Positions 42,557 through 52,265 of a stretch of 64,000 bases of DNA are shown here, in pieces. A program made the position numbers and the translations under genes. This stretch comes from Prado023 sp963788325 (GTDB taxonomy: Bacteria > Actinomycetota > Actinomycetes > S36-B12 > CAIYMF01): assembly GCA_963788325.1 (NCBI GenBank), contig CAWBGJ010000009.1, positions 434,001 to 498,000 on the forward strand. The letters are read 5' to 3'. The notes beneath the pieces were generated by a model. The model worked only from the letters and a program-made list of their open reading frames with translations, ran no database searches and was not told the origin of the DNA. How positions within the stretch are numbered: position 1 is the first letter of the stretch; every line of letters starts with the position of its first letter.

Positions 42557-43603
42557 TCAGCTGAGACTCCGGTGATCCCAGCCCAACCACGGCCAACCAG
42601 GGGGCCATCCGGGCTTGCGGAACTTCGGGGTCGCGGTGGCCGTCGCGGAGTTCCCGGCGTCGTCGGTGCAGGTCACCGTCAGCTCGAACGACGGCGCGTA
42701 GAACCAGTGGATGCCGGTGCGGCGGTCGGTCGTCTCCTTGGTGCGACCGGGCTTCACGATCAAGGCCACGAGGTCACCGTCTGCCACCTCGACCCCGTTG
42801 AGGTCCGCCTCGCTGCGGCAGTCGCGGGTCACGTTGTCGGTGCAGTCGACCTGGACCCGGAACCAGCCCGCCTTGGTGCCCACCCAGATCGGCTTGAGCT
42901 CAGCGGACGCCACCGGCGGCTCGTTGTCCGCCACGTCGACGAACACCGCAGTCGTGCTCGCCGGGACCGTGAACTCACCCGACTTCCGGTCGAACGCAGC
43001 CGAGCGCACCACCGGATCAGCGGAGGCGGCCTGCACCGGATGCAGTACCAGGCCACTGCCCTTCGCCTCGGACGATGTGTAGCTGACTTGCTCGTCCGTG
43101 GCGTTGAACAGGACGAGCACGCCGTCCGCGTTCGGGTCCAGGTCACCGCCGGCCAACCGCTCCGTGCCCTGGTCGGCGATCCCCATCACGATCAGCCCGG
43201 GTACCTGGTCCGGGCCCGTGTTGGCGAACTCCAGGCGTTGCTCGATCTGCTTCTCGGTCCGCAGGCGGAACAGCCTCGACGAGTTGCGAATCTTCAACAT
43301 CTCGGCCATGTGCGTGTTCGCCGCCGCAATGTCCGAGGGTGCCGGCTTCAGCGCGGCGTCGGCCAGCAGCGGCCGCATCAGCGGCCAGTTGTCCGCGTTG
43401 TCCGCCGCCGGCGGCAGCCGACTGCCCCACGCACTGGTCTGGCCGGTGAAGTCGAGCCGGTTGAACCAGTCGCCGGAGTCGTAGCTGTTGCGGTCCAGGG
43501 ACTTCGAGCGCAGCAGGTCCGCGCCGGCGTGCAAGAACGGGATCCCCTGCGCCAGGACGGTGAAGTCCGCCCCGAGGTTCTGCGCCCGGACCCGGTCGGC
43601 CAT
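42557..43603 (-). CDS. Amylopullulanase C-terminal fragment
   Basis: A 348-residue intact 3' piece: end of the pullulanase barrel (LAQGIPFLHAGADLLRSKSLDRNSYDSGDWFNRLDFTGQ), the pullulanase-specific C-terminal beta domain (LVIFNATDEQ-like VLVLFNATDEQVSYTS) and a final Ig-like segment with cysteine pairs (VQVDCTDNVTRDCRSEADLNG) ending in WDHRSLS. As it starts mid-domain, it would not be a functional protein alone. Confidence 0.65.
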   Translation of the reverse strand: MADRVRAQNLGADFTVLAQGIPFLHAGADLLRSKSLDRNSYDSGDWFNRLDFTGQTSAWGSRLPPAADNADNWPLMRPLLADAALKPAPSDIAAANTHMAEMLKIRNSSRLFRLRTEKQIEQRLEFANTGPDQVPGLIVMGIADQGTERLAGGDLDPNADGVLVLFNATDEQVSYTSSEAKGSGLVLHPVQAASADPVVRSAAFDRKSGEFTVPASTTAVFVDVADNEPPVASAELKPIWVGTKAGWFRVQVDCTDNVTRDCRSEADLNGVEVADGDLVALIVKPGRTKETTDRRTGIHWFYAPSFELTVTCTDDAGNSATATATPKFRKPGWPPGWPWLGWDHRSLS

Positions 43604-46594
43604 CGACGTGACCAGCGGGTGCTTGTAGGCTGGAGATGTCGAACAGCGTCTCGTTGTCGTGCGCCTCGACGTAGACGATGTTCTCCTGCGGGTCGGCGGT
43701 GTAGCCGGTCGGCGCGCCGTTGTAGTCGACCTGGACGCCGGTCACGCGTGTCGCCGATGCGGTCGACGAACTCGTAGTCCGCCAGGTTGCCCGGCCAGGC
43801 CGACCCGGATCTGGTCGGCCGAGAGCAGCAGCTCGGACTTCTGGTCGGCCGCCGATCGCCGCTGGCGTGGCCGTCTCGTTGGGGTCGTAACCAGAGGCCG
43901 TTGATGAAGCCCTGGTTGGTGACCAGCGCGTGCCGCCGTCGAACGGTCCGCCGCCGCGCACCGCGTCGCGCAGCCGGTCGTTGAAGGTGCCGATCCCGGT
44001 GCCGGCCATGTTGCGCCTGCGTGGCCTGGACGAAGCGGGCGTTGTCGGCGACCTCGCCGAAGTTCCAGCCCTCGCCGTAGAGGTAGATCGACGTGCCGTC
44101 GACACCGTCGCTGGCCAGGGTCAGCGCGTCCAGCGCGGCGCGCACGTCGAGCATGTTCTGCTTGCGAGTGGTGGCCCATCAGGTCGAACCGGAAGCCGTC
44201 GACCTTGTAGTCCTTGGCCCAGGTGACGACGGAGTCGATCATCAGCTTGCCCATCATGGCGTGCTCGGTGGCGGTGTTGGAGCAGCACGTGGAGGTCTCC
44301 ACCGACGCCGTCACGTCGTTGAGCCGCTGGTAGTAGCCGGGCACGATCCGGTCGAGCACCGACTTCGGGTCCTGGCCGGCGGCGGTGGTGTGGTTGTAGA
44401 CCACGTCCATCACCACCCGCAGCCCGGTCGCCGTTCAGCGCCTGCGACCATCTCGCGGAACTCGCACGATGCGCGCGTGCCCCTGCGGGTCGGTGGCGTA
44501 GCTGCCTTCGGGGACGGTGTAGTGGCAGGGGTCGTAGCCCCAGTTGAAGCCGTCCTGTCCGGCGGTGGCCGACACCGCCGCCTGCTGCTGCTCGCAGTCG
44601 CCGGCAGGTCGCTGAGAGCACCGCCGGGTCCGGTGACTGCCAGGCTGCTCTGTCCTCGTTGATCGTGGCGATGTCGAACACCGGCAGCAGGTGCACGTGC
44701 GGACAGCCCGGCGTCGGCCAGGGCCTTCGAGGTGGTCATGCCGTTCGTGCCGTCCAGGGCGAAGGCCTCGAACGTACCGCGCAGCGCGGCCGGGCACCGT
44801 ACGGGTCGTTGGCGGAGAAGTCGCGCACGTGCAGTTCGTAGACGGAGATGTCCTCCGGCGTCTCCAGCTTCGGCTTGGCCAAGCGTGTCCCAGCCGTGGG
44901 CTCCAGCTTCTGCGCGGAGAGGTCCACGACCTGGCTGCGTGGGACGTTGGTGGACAGCGACAGCGAGTACGGGTCGGTGACCAGGTTGGTCGACAACCTC
45001 CTGGACCCCCGGAGCCCAGACGGTGACCTCGTACAGGTAGTAACGACCTTCCAGCTTGCGGCCGGAGACCGACCAGACGCCCGTGGCGTCGTCGCGGGCC
45101 ATGTCCAGGGTGGTGCTGGGGGTCGCCGCCGTGGCCGTGTCGAACACCTGCAGCTGCACCTGCTGGGCGGTCGGCGCCCACAGGCGCAGGGTCGGTGTCG
45201 CGCTCCCACGGTCGGCCCGAGATCGACGTCCTTGGGCGTCGTCGGCGTACAGGTCGTCGAGGACGCCGGGGAGCTGCACCGAGGTCGCCCGGCGCAGCGT
45301 GCCGTCGGCGGCCTTCTCCACCGCCACGACCTGGCCGCGCAGGGCGTCGGGGACCTGGGCCAAGTCGCTGCTGCGGACCTTGAAGACCTGGTAGGCCGAC
45401 AGGTGCGGCCACTTCTCCCGGAGCTCGGTGGTCATGCCCTGCGGATCGTAGGACAGCCGGATGGTCCGGCCGCCATCGACGCCCGACGTGCCGGCCGTGA
45501 TCCCGCCGATCCTGCTCCAGCGCAGCGAGTAGGACGGATGAGTCCGGGGACTCGGCCTTCCACAGGCGACCGTGTCACGGGCCACCCACTGGGCCGCCGC
45601 CTTGGTCAGGTCGGCATCCACCCCGCGACCGACGATCGGGCGCAGCCACTGGATCTGGTCTGTCCGGTTCTCCTGCCCGGAGAGCATACCAGGCCTCGTT
45701 GCCGTACACCTGCAGGTCCAGGGACTGGTCGCCATGGGATCCTTGGCGTCACCCCGGTGGATGATGAAGTTCAGCCGCGGTTGCGTCAGCGACCAGGGGC
45801 ACCTCGAACACGGGCCCGAAGGAGTCCATCCGCACCGGCTTCAGGGGCGCGGCCCATTCTGTCTCCGTCGCGGCACCTGTCCAGAGATGCAGACCCCAGA
45901 AGTCGTTGTAGTCCGACGAGTCGTAGTCGCCGTAGTCGCCGTCGGGGCGGTGGTAGTGCATGACGACCTTGTTCTGCGCCGCGGCCAGGGTCGGGAACTG
46001 CGTGGCCACGCCGGCGTTGCGCCAGACAGCGCCGTCGGCTGCGGGGGTCAGGGACTCGTCGGCCCCGACGTCCTTGGTGTCACCTCTGTGGATGATGAAG
46101 TTCACGGCCGCCTGCGGGTCTTCAACGCGACGTCCCAGAAGACACCGAAGTCGTCGGCGCCCGTGGGCGGCTTGGGGGCGGTCCACTCGGTGCCCTCGCC
46201 ATCGGCGATCGCGTCGCCCCACAGGTGCAGGCCCCAGAAAGTGGTGTAGTCGGCCGAAGGAGTGCCGTAGTCACCGTCGTCACGGTGGTAGTGGATCCGG
46301 ACCAGACCGCGGGCGGCGGCCAGCGACTCGTGTAGGTCGTTCGTCGGCCTCGTTGATCCAGATCTGCGGGGTGACTGCTGCGGGTTGACGAAGCGGTCAC
46401 CGTCGATGTCCTTGGAGTCACCGTTGTGGATGATGAAGCCCACGTTGCTTCCACCCGGCGTGAGCGTGCACCCACGCGAAGCGACCGAAACGTGTCCTCT
46501 CCGGTTGGGGGGCCAATCGGGGCTCGGCCCATCGATGCGGTCGCCCTAGATGTGCAGACCCCAGCAGGCGTGCAGGCCGGGCCGGCCGTCGTAG

Positions 46595-47473
46595 TCACCG
46601 TCGGGCCGGTTGTAGTGGATGATCGGCGTGGTCCGCGCCTGACGCGGTGGCCGGCGGCGGCTCGACGACCTCGCCGACTGTCACTGCGATCATGTCGGCA
46701 TTCAGCTCGCCGGAGCGGGTCTTGACGATGGCGCGCAACTCGACGTCGGTGCCCTTGGCCAGCCCGGACAGGTCGTAGCACATCGGGTAGGGCGCGTTGT
46801 CGTCGGTGCCTGCGACGGTCCAGTCGCCACCGTCGGCGCGCACCGCGAAGGTCACCTGCGCAGGGGCGTCACCGCCGACGTTCGCGGCCAGGTCGATGTT
46901 CCCGGTCACCTCGGAGCCGACCGGCGGCTTGCTCAGGGTGATCCCGGGGGCTGGGGAGTCCGCGACGGGGGTGTCGGCCTGGTAGACGACCGCGGACAGC
47001 GCCGGGACGGTGACTTCGAGCTGGCGGGACGCGTTGGTCGTGCGCGCGGACAGGCCGTCGGGGAACACCCCGGTGAAGCCCATACCCGGGGAGTACGTCG
47101 GGATCGAGGCGGTCTTCTCGGTGGTCGCGTTGTTCAGCGCGACCACGTACTCGACGCCCTGCTCCCAGTCCATCCGGGAGAACGCGTAGATGCCGGCCCC
47201 GGTAGAGGCATACCGGTGCTGCTGCAGGCCGGTGCCCAGCGCTGGGTGCGCCTCGGTCAGGGCGGCGAGGCCCGCGATGTGCTGATAGAGCGGGTGGGTC
47301 GGGTCGAAGTTGTCGTCGGCGGTGGTGGCGCCGGTGCCGATCAGGTCGTCGTCGTTGTAGGAGGGGACCTGGGAGCCGAACATGTCCTGCCGGGCGTCCT
47401 TGTCACCGCCGTCGCCGATGAATCCCTGCTCGTCGCCGTAGTAGACGACCGGGTTGCCGCGCGACAGGTACAT
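46595..47473 (-). CDS. Amylopullulanase fragment: end of the alpha-amylase domain and linker
   Basis: This 292-residue frame continues the preceding fragment after the frameshift near 47505. It holds MYLSRGNPVVYYGDEQGFIG, the end of the GH13 barrel, then the amylase C-terminal beta domain (YAFSRMDWEQGVEYVVALNN, QLEVTVPALSAVVYQ) and an Ig-like stretch (ITLSKPPVGSEVTGNIDLAANVGG). It leaves the correct frame again near 46640, where the first starch-binding repeat (TPIIHYNRPDGDYDG) continues in another frame. It is not expected to be translated independently. Confidence 0.65.
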   Translation of the reverse strand: MYLSRGNPVVYYGDEQGFIGDGGDKDARQDMFGSQVPSYNDDDLIGTGATTADDNFDPTHPLYQHIAGLAALTEAHPALGTGLQQHRYASTGAGIYAFSRMDWEQGVEYVVALNNATTEKTASIPTYSPGMGFTGVFPDGLSARTTNASRQLEVTVPALSAVVYQADTPVADSPAPGITLSKPPVGSEVTGNIDLAANVGGDAPAQVTFAVRADGGDWTVAGTDDNAPYPMCYDLSGLAKGTDVELRAIVKTRSGELNADMIAVTVGEVVEPPPATASGADHADHPLQPARR

Positions 47474-49470
47474 CAGCGAGTGCGCCAGCTCGCTGCGGGC
47501 GCCAGCTTCTCGTCCTTGTCGCGCAGGAAGTAGCCGATGCGGCCCATGTCGTGGTTGCCCAGGAAGGTGGGCAGCGAGTAGGCGTTGGAGTCAGCGTCGA
47601 TGTACAGGTCGTCCTGGCCGAACAGGTCGCGCAGGCCAGTCGCGGACCCGCCCTGGGCGAACTCGGAAGCCTTGCCCTGGAACGGGAAGTCCAGCACCGC
47701 AGGCAGCTTCAGCTCGGTGGTGTAGCGGGAGGTGAAGGCGGGGTTGCCGTCGAACACCTCGCCGAAGAAGAAGAAGTCCGGCTTGCCGTTGGCTTGGGCG
47801 TAGGACTGAATCGCGGGGGCGAAGGCGGTCCAGAACTCGTCGTTGACGTGCTTGACGGTGTCGATCCGGTAGCCGTCGATGCCCAGCTCGCTGATCCAGG
47901 TCGAGAAGATGTCGATCATGCCGTCCACGACGCGGGGGTCCTCGGTGAACAGGTCGTCGAGGCCGAAGAAGTCGCCGTACTGGCTGGACTCGCCGGCGAA
48001 GGTCGAGTCGCCGCGGTTGTGGTAGACGGTCACGTCGTTGAGCCACGCGGGCGTCTTGGCGTCCGCAAGTTCCGGGGCCACGGTCGGGGTGTAGGGGAAC
48101 GACCCGGTGTCGAGCGCGGGGAAGTCCGGGGTCCCGGCGACCGCGGCATCGTCGAACTCGTTGCCGTCGGCGTCGAGGTACGGGTAGGCCGCCTTGGAGC
48201 GGTAGGCGTAGGTGCCCTCCTCGTACTTGATCACGTCGGCGGTGTGGTTGGTGATGATGTCGAAGTAGACGTCGATGCCCCTGGCGTGGGCGGCGTCGAT
48301 CACGTCGGCCATCTGCTGGTTGGTGCCGAAGTGCGGGTCGATCTGGGTGTAGTCCGTGGTCCAGTAGCCGTGGTAGCCGGCGGAGACGTCATCGCCCTCG
48401 CCCTGTACCCACCGGTTCTTGAACATGGGCGTCAGCCACACCGCGTCGATGCCCAGGTCGTCGAGGTAGTCCAGCTTCTCGGCCAGACCGGTGAGGTCAC
48501 CGCCGTGGTAGAAGCCCTTGTCGGTCGGGTCCAGACCGTGCACGAGCCGGCCCTGCGCGGGATCGACGTCGGCGGTGTCGTTGCTCGGGTCGCCGTTGGC
48601 GAACCGGTCCGGCAGCACGAAGTAGAAGTTCTGGCCCACGGTGCTCTGGCGCACGCTGTCGCCGGCGAGGGCCTCGTCGCCGGGCAGCGTCCCGGAGCCC
48701 TGGCCCACGACGGTGACCGACGGCACGTTGTCGGTCGGCGAGTAGGTGATCGTGACCACGTCGCCGGCGCTGCCCACAGTGAAGGCGAGGTTGTCCGCTC
48801 CGCCACCGGCGCCGTAGCTGACGTCCCACGCCTCGTCGCGCGCGACCTTGAACTCGTAGCTGCCCGGGGCCAATGCATCGGTCGAGTAGGTGTAGGTGCC
48901 GTCGCCGTCGGGGTCCTGCAGCCAGGAGCGCAGGCAGTCAGGCTGCCAGTCGCCCGCACAACCCAACTCGCTCTGGAAGCTGCCCGCTGCCGTCGCGATG
49001 GCCGAGTTGACGTTGTCGGTCACCCAGTGGGACTTGTGGTCGTAGTAGAACTTCACGGAGGTCGCCGATGGCACGGACAAGGCCACGTTCGCGCCGTTGA
49101 AGGTGGCGTTGGCGCCGTAGTTCTCGTCCCAGCCGCCGTTGAGGGCTGCCTTGTACCCGAACTCGCCGGCGGGAACGTCGAAGGTGCCCCGCCAGACGTC
49201 GTCGGCCGGGTCGGCGGACAATCCCGTCGCAGCACACGTCGGGTCCCAGTCGCCCGGACAACCCAGCTCGCTCTGCAGGCTCCCTGCGATGGTCACCGAC
49301 GACGGCGTCGGGGTGTCGGCGGCCAGTGCCACCGTCGTCGGGGAGGCGCCTGACTGCTGCGCGGTGCGCGGGGCAGTGGCGGCCTGCGCCGCGAACGTCG
49401 GGGCAGTCAACGAGGCAGCGATGAGGGCCCCGATCACCAGGAGTCGTGCGTACCGTCGATCAGGGTTCAT
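47473..49470 (-). CDS. Amylopullulanase N-terminal fragment: signal peptide, two X25 modules, GH13 alpha-amylase
   Basis: The 665-residue intact 5' piece. Signal peptide to about residue 30; two X25-like modules at about 58-155 and 160-253, each with FQSELGCxGDWxPxC (first copy LQSELGCPGDWDPTC). GH13 amylase from about 281, with HGGDLTGLAEKLDYLDDLGIDAVWLTP, the nucleophile in GIDGYRIDTVKHV, acid in FFFFGEVFDG and the third carboxylate in LGNHDMGR. A lost base near 47505 throws the last few residues (ASWRTR) out of frame; the true continuation is SELAHSLMYLSRGNPVVYYGDEQG in the next frame. The start has GGGAG at good spacing. Confidence 0.8.
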   Translation of the reverse strand: MNPDRRYARLLVIGALIAASLTAPTFAAQAATAPRTAQQSGASPTTVALAADTPTPSSVTIAGSLQSELGCPGDWDPTCAATGLSADPADDVWRGTFDVPAGEFGYKAALNGGWDENYGANATFNGANVALSVPSATSVKFYYDHKSHWVTDNVNSAIATAAGSFQSELGCAGDWQPDCLRSWLQDPDGDGTYTYSTDALAPGSYEFKVARDEAWDVSYGAGGGADNLAFTVGSAGDVVTITYSPTDNVPSVTVVGQGSGTLPGDEALAGDSVRQSTVGQNFYFVLPDRFANGDPSNDTADVDPAQGRLVHGLDPTDKGFYHGGDLTGLAEKLDYLDDLGIDAVWLTPMFKNRWVQGEGDDVSAGYHGYWTTDYTQIDPHFGTNQQMADVIDAAHARGIDVYFDIITNHTADVIKYEEGTYAYRSKAAYPYLDADGNEFDDAAVAGTPDFPALDTGSFPYTPTVAPELADAKTPAWLNDVTVYHNRGDSTFAGESSQYGDFFGLDDLFTEDPRVVDGMIDIFSTWISELGIDGYRIDTVKHVNDEFWTAFAPAIQSYAQANGKPDFFFFGEVFDGNPAFTSRYTTELKLPAVLDFPFQGKASEFAQGGSATGLRDLFGQDDLYIDADSNAYSLPTFLGNHDMGRIGYFLRDKDEKLAPAASWRTR

Positions 49471-49609
49471 GGTCTGCTCCCGTGGGTGAGTCCGCGAGAG
49501 CGACAGTAGGGCCGTCGGCACCGCATCCGCTAGGGCTTGCGCCGACGAATCGGCCTGCGGCACTCCCAGAGTCCCGGGACGACTCATCCGTCGGGGCACG
49601 ATCTGGTGG

Positions 49610-49681
49610 AGCCGCCTCGGGGATTTGAACCCCGGACCTGCTCATTACGAGTGAGCTGCTCTACCCCTGAGCTAAGGCGGC
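49610..49681 (-). tRNA. tRNA-Thr (anticodon CGT)
   Basis: The minus strand folds into a cloverleaf: acceptor GCCGCCT/AGGCGGC, D arm GCTC/GAGC, anticodon arm GCTCA-CTCGTAA-TGAGC with anticodon CGT, variable AGGTC, T arm CGGGG-TTCAAAT-CCCCG. CCA is encoded at 49609-49607 after discriminator T. It reads ACG (Thr). It sits between the amylopullulanase promoter region and the surface-polysaccharide genes. Confidence 0.95.
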
Positions 49682-49761
49682 GCGGCGCCTAGCGCCGAGC
49701 GACGAGTCTACCTGAGCCGAACGGGGTGCCAGCACCACGCAGACGGCCAACAACCATCGCC

Positions 49762-49767
49762 TACTAT
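49762..49767 (+). promoter_or_regulatory. -10 box of a probable leaderless promoter for the wecB-like gene
   Basis: TACTAT lies six bases before the GTG at 49774, with no ribosome-binding site. This decides the start: the frame is open 16 codons further upstream, but transcription from this box could not include them. Confidence 0.55.
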
Positions 49768-49773
49768 CCACGA

Positions 49774-50910
49774 GTGGCCAGAATCGCCGTCATCTACGGA
49801 ACGCGCCCTGAGGCGATCAAGATGGCGCCACTGATCACCGGGCTCCGCGACTCCCCCCACCTCGAGCCGATCATCTTGGTCACCGGACAGCACCGGGAGA
49901 TGCTTGCCCAGGTCCACGAAGCGTTCTCCATCACGCCCGATCTGGACCTGGCCCTCTTCCAACCGGGCCAGTCGCTTGCCCAGATGACGTCGCGGATGTT
50001 GGTCGCACTGGACGCAGGCCTGGCACAGGCTCAAGCCGACGCGATCGTGGTGCAAGGAGATACCTCCTCCACCCTGACGGCGTCACTTACTGCCCACTAC
50101 CACCGCATTCCGGTGGTCCACATGGAGGCGGGGCTACGGACCGACGATCGGTTCAATCCATTCCCGGAGGAGATGAACCGACGCCTGACCACCCGGCTGG
50201 CGTCCCTGCACCTGGCACCCACCGCTCTGGCCGTGGCCAATCTCCTGCACGAGGGCGTGTCCAGACGCGACGTGGTACTCACCGGAAACACGGTCATAGA
50301 CGCGCTGCTGCACGTGGCGGGGGGGCACTACACACCCCCCAGGGACTTGGCAGGGGTGCACCGCTTCCGCGGGCGGATCGTGCTCATGACCGCGCACCGC
50401 CGGGAGTCCTGGGGTGAGCCGATGGACCAGATCGCTTCCGCCACGGCATCGCTGGCCATAGCACACCCCGATGTGCTCTTCGTCGCACCGCTGCACCTCA
50501 ACCCCGTCGTCCGCCAGTCGTTCGCGAAGGCGGCCCGGCTGTCCAACGTCGTGGTGCTGGATCCACAGCCCTACGTCGACTTCGCGCACCTGATCAGGGC
50601 CTCCTACCTGATCGTGACGGACTCTGGTGGGATCCAGGAGGAGGCTCCCTCGTTGGGCAAGCCTGTCCTGGTCATCCGCGACAACACCGAGCGCCCCGAA
50701 GCAGTGGATGCGGGAACGGCACGGGTGGTCGGGACGAGGGCTGACGACATCATCGGGCATGTGACTTCGCTCCTGGGCGATGAGGCTGCACACCGCCGCA
50801 TGGCAACGGCGGCGAACCCCTTCGGCGACGGTCGCGCGGCCGCACGTTCGGTGGCCGCGATCGAGCACTTCCTGGGCACGGGACCCCGCGAACCGGAGTT
50901 CGGCGCCTGA
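49774..50910 (+). CDS. wecB: UDP-N-acetylglucosamine 2-epimerase (non-hydrolysing)
   Basis: A 378-residue GT-B-fold epimerase making UDP-ManNAc from UDP-GlcNAc. Family blocks: VIYGTRPEAIKMAPLI, ILVTGQHREML, VQGDTSSTLTASL, VHMEAGLRTDDRFNPFPEEMNRRL, GNTVIDAL, TAHRRESWGEPM and VTDSGGIQEEAPSLGKPVLVIRDNTERPE. Together with the next gene it supplies UDP-ManNAcA for a surface glycan. The GTG at 49774 is chosen because a TACTAT -10 box ends six bases upstream. It opens the 50-64 kb polysaccharide locus. Confidence 0.93.
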   Translation: MARIAVIYGTRPEAIKMAPLITGLRDSPHLEPIILVTGQHREMLAQVHEAFSITPDLDLALFQPGQSLAQMTSRMLVALDAGLAQAQADAIVVQGDTSSTLTASLTAHYHRIPVVHMEAGLRTDDRFNPFPEEMNRRLTTRLASLHLAPTALAVANLLHEGVSRRDVVLTGNTVIDALLHVAGGHYTPPRDLAGVHRFRGRIVLMTAHRRESWGEPMDQIASATASLAIAHPDVLFVAPLHLNPVVRQSFAKAARLSNVVVLDPQPYVDFAHLIRASYLIVTDSGGIQEEAPSLGKPVLVIRDNTERPEAVDAGTARVVGTRADDIIGHVTSLLGDEAAHRRMATAANPFGDGRAAARSVAAIEHFLGTGPREPEFGA

Positions 50911-50974
50911 CCCCGAGGAGGCGACGTCCACCGCTGGGGGCCCGCGATGGATCAGGGATCCGGGGGGCGACCCA

Positions 50975-50980
50975 TACACT
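50975..50980 (+). promoter_or_regulatory. -10 box of a probable leaderless promoter for the wecC-like gene
   Basis: TACACT lies seven bases before the ATG at 50988, with no ribosome-binding site. The wecC-like gene may thus be transcribed on its own as well as from the wecB promoter. Confidence 0.5.
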
Positions 50981-50987
50981 CTGGCCC

Positions 50988-52238
50988 ATGAGTAGAGAGC
51001 AATCAGCGGCCGTCGCGATCATCGGTCTGGGATACATCGGCCTCCCCACGGCTGTGGTCCTCGCCGACCGGGAGGTTCGCGTCCTGGGCATCGATCTGAA
51101 CCCGCAGACGGCTGCTGCCGTCAACAGCGGCGTCGCTCCCTTCATCGAGCCAGATCTCCGCGAGGCACTGGAGTCGGTGGTGTCTCGGGGGACCCTCACG
51201 GCGCACACGGAATACCAAGCCGCCGGGACGTACATCATCGCCGTACCCACTCCGTTCAACGCGGACCGCAGCGCAGACCTCTCCTACATCCGAAGCGCAG
51301 CCGAGTCGATCGCCCCCCTGCTCGTTGGAGGCGAGCTGATCATCCTGGAGTCCACGAGCCCCCCGGGAACGACGGAACAGCTCGCCAACTGGATCCGGAC
51401 GGCCCGGCCTGAGCTGGAGCCGAGCGTCGACGTCGCCCACTGCCCTGAGCGTGTGCTCCCGGGTCGGGTGATGACCGAGCTCGTCGAGAACGACCGCATC
51501 ATCGGCGGGCTGACTGCACAGGCCACCCAGCGGGCTGCGCGCATCTACGCGAAGTTCTGCCGGGGTGAGCTACATCTCACCGACGCGCGCACGGCGGAAC
51601 TCGCCAAGCTCGTCGAGAACTCCTACCGGGATGTCAACATCGCCTTCGCGAACGAGTTGTCCCTGGTGTGCGCGGAGCTCGATGTCGATGTCTGGCGGCT
51701 GATCGAGCTGGCCAACCACCACCCGAGGGTCAACATCCTGCAACCGGGTCCAGGGGTCGGTGGGCACTGCATCGCGGTCGACCCCTGGTTCATCGTCTCG
51801 GCCGCTCCCAGCTCCGCCCGCCTGATCCGAATGGCCCGAGAGGTCAACGACAGCAAACCGCAGTTCGTCGTCGACTCAGTCGTTGAAGCCATCAAGCAGA
51901 CCGGGGCGGACACCGTCGCGGCCCTGGGATTGTCGTTCAAGAAGAACATCGACGACCTACGGGAGAGTCCAGCTGTGCAGGTGGTGCACGGCATCGCAGC
52001 AGCTGCACCGCACTGCACCATCCTAGCGGTAGAGCCGCACGTCGACAGGCTGCCCGCGGACCTGCGGGCTGTTCCTGGAGTCGTGCAGGTGGACTTGGCC
52101 CATGCGCTGACCGAGGCCGACGTCTTCGTGCTGCTGGTGGATCACGACCAGTTCCAGGCAGTCGATGAGGAGGCGCTGGCGGGACGGCCTCTGGTCGACA
52201 CCCGTGGCGCCGTCCGAGGGATCCGGATCGGGCCCTGA
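50988..52238 (+). CDS. wecC: UDP-N-acetyl-D-mannosaminuronate dehydrogenase
   Basis: A 416-residue NAD-dependent UDP-sugar 6-dehydrogenase oxidising UDP-ManNAc to UDP-ManNAcA. Rossmann motif AIIGLGYIGLPTAVVLADR is near the N terminus, with IIAVPTPFN, LESTSPPGTTEQL, HCPERVLPG, ELAKLVENSYRDVNIAFANELS (lysine in the active region) and the catalytic-cysteine block GPGVGGHCIAVDPWFI. GLSFKKNIDDLRESPA completes the C-terminal domain. It directly follows the epimerase. Confidence 0.93.
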   Translation: MSREQSAAVAIIGLGYIGLPTAVVLADREVRVLGIDLNPQTAAAVNSGVAPFIEPDLREALESVVSRGTLTAHTEYQAAGTYIIAVPTPFNADRSADLSYIRSAAESIAPLLVGGELIILESTSPPGTTEQLANWIRTARPELEPSVDVAHCPERVLPGRVMTELVENDRIIGGLTAQATQRAARIYAKFCRGELHLTDARTAELAKLVENSYRDVNIAFANELSLVCAELDVDVWRLIELANHHPRVNILQPGPGVGGHCIAVDPWFIVSAAPSSARLIRMAREVNDSKPQFVVDSVVEAIKQTGADTVAALGLSFKKNIDDLRESPAVQVVHGIAAAAPHCTILAVEPHVDRLPADLRAVPGVVQVDLAHALTEADVFVLLVDHDQFQAVDEEALAGRPLVDTRGAVRGIRIGP

Positions 52239-52265
52239 CTGTTCAGGGACACGCACCTCGGGGCG

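Larger units (their letters stand above)
42557..49470 (-). pseudogene. Secreted bifunctional amylopullulanase, disrupted by many frameshifts and one stop
   Basis: One long gene can be followed across three reading frames: signal peptide, two X25-type modules, a GH13 alpha-amylase domain, a C-terminal beta region, at least three PUD/CBM41 starch-binding repeats (each with IIHxxDxKD and WGLHLW blocks), a CBM48-like part and a GH13 pullulanase domain (FNWGYDP; KVDGFRFDLMGHH nucleophile; YLYGEGWNFGEV acid; AHDNETLFD). Protein similarity stays high in each frame, so the damage is single-base indels. Sites I can place include near 47505, 46640, 46480, 46455, 46115, 45735 and 45685. One TAG replaces a conserved Trp at 46546-46548. 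The ends (47.5-49.5 and 42.6-43.6 kb) are intact. It may be a pseudogene or poor consensus sequence. Confidence 0.85.
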
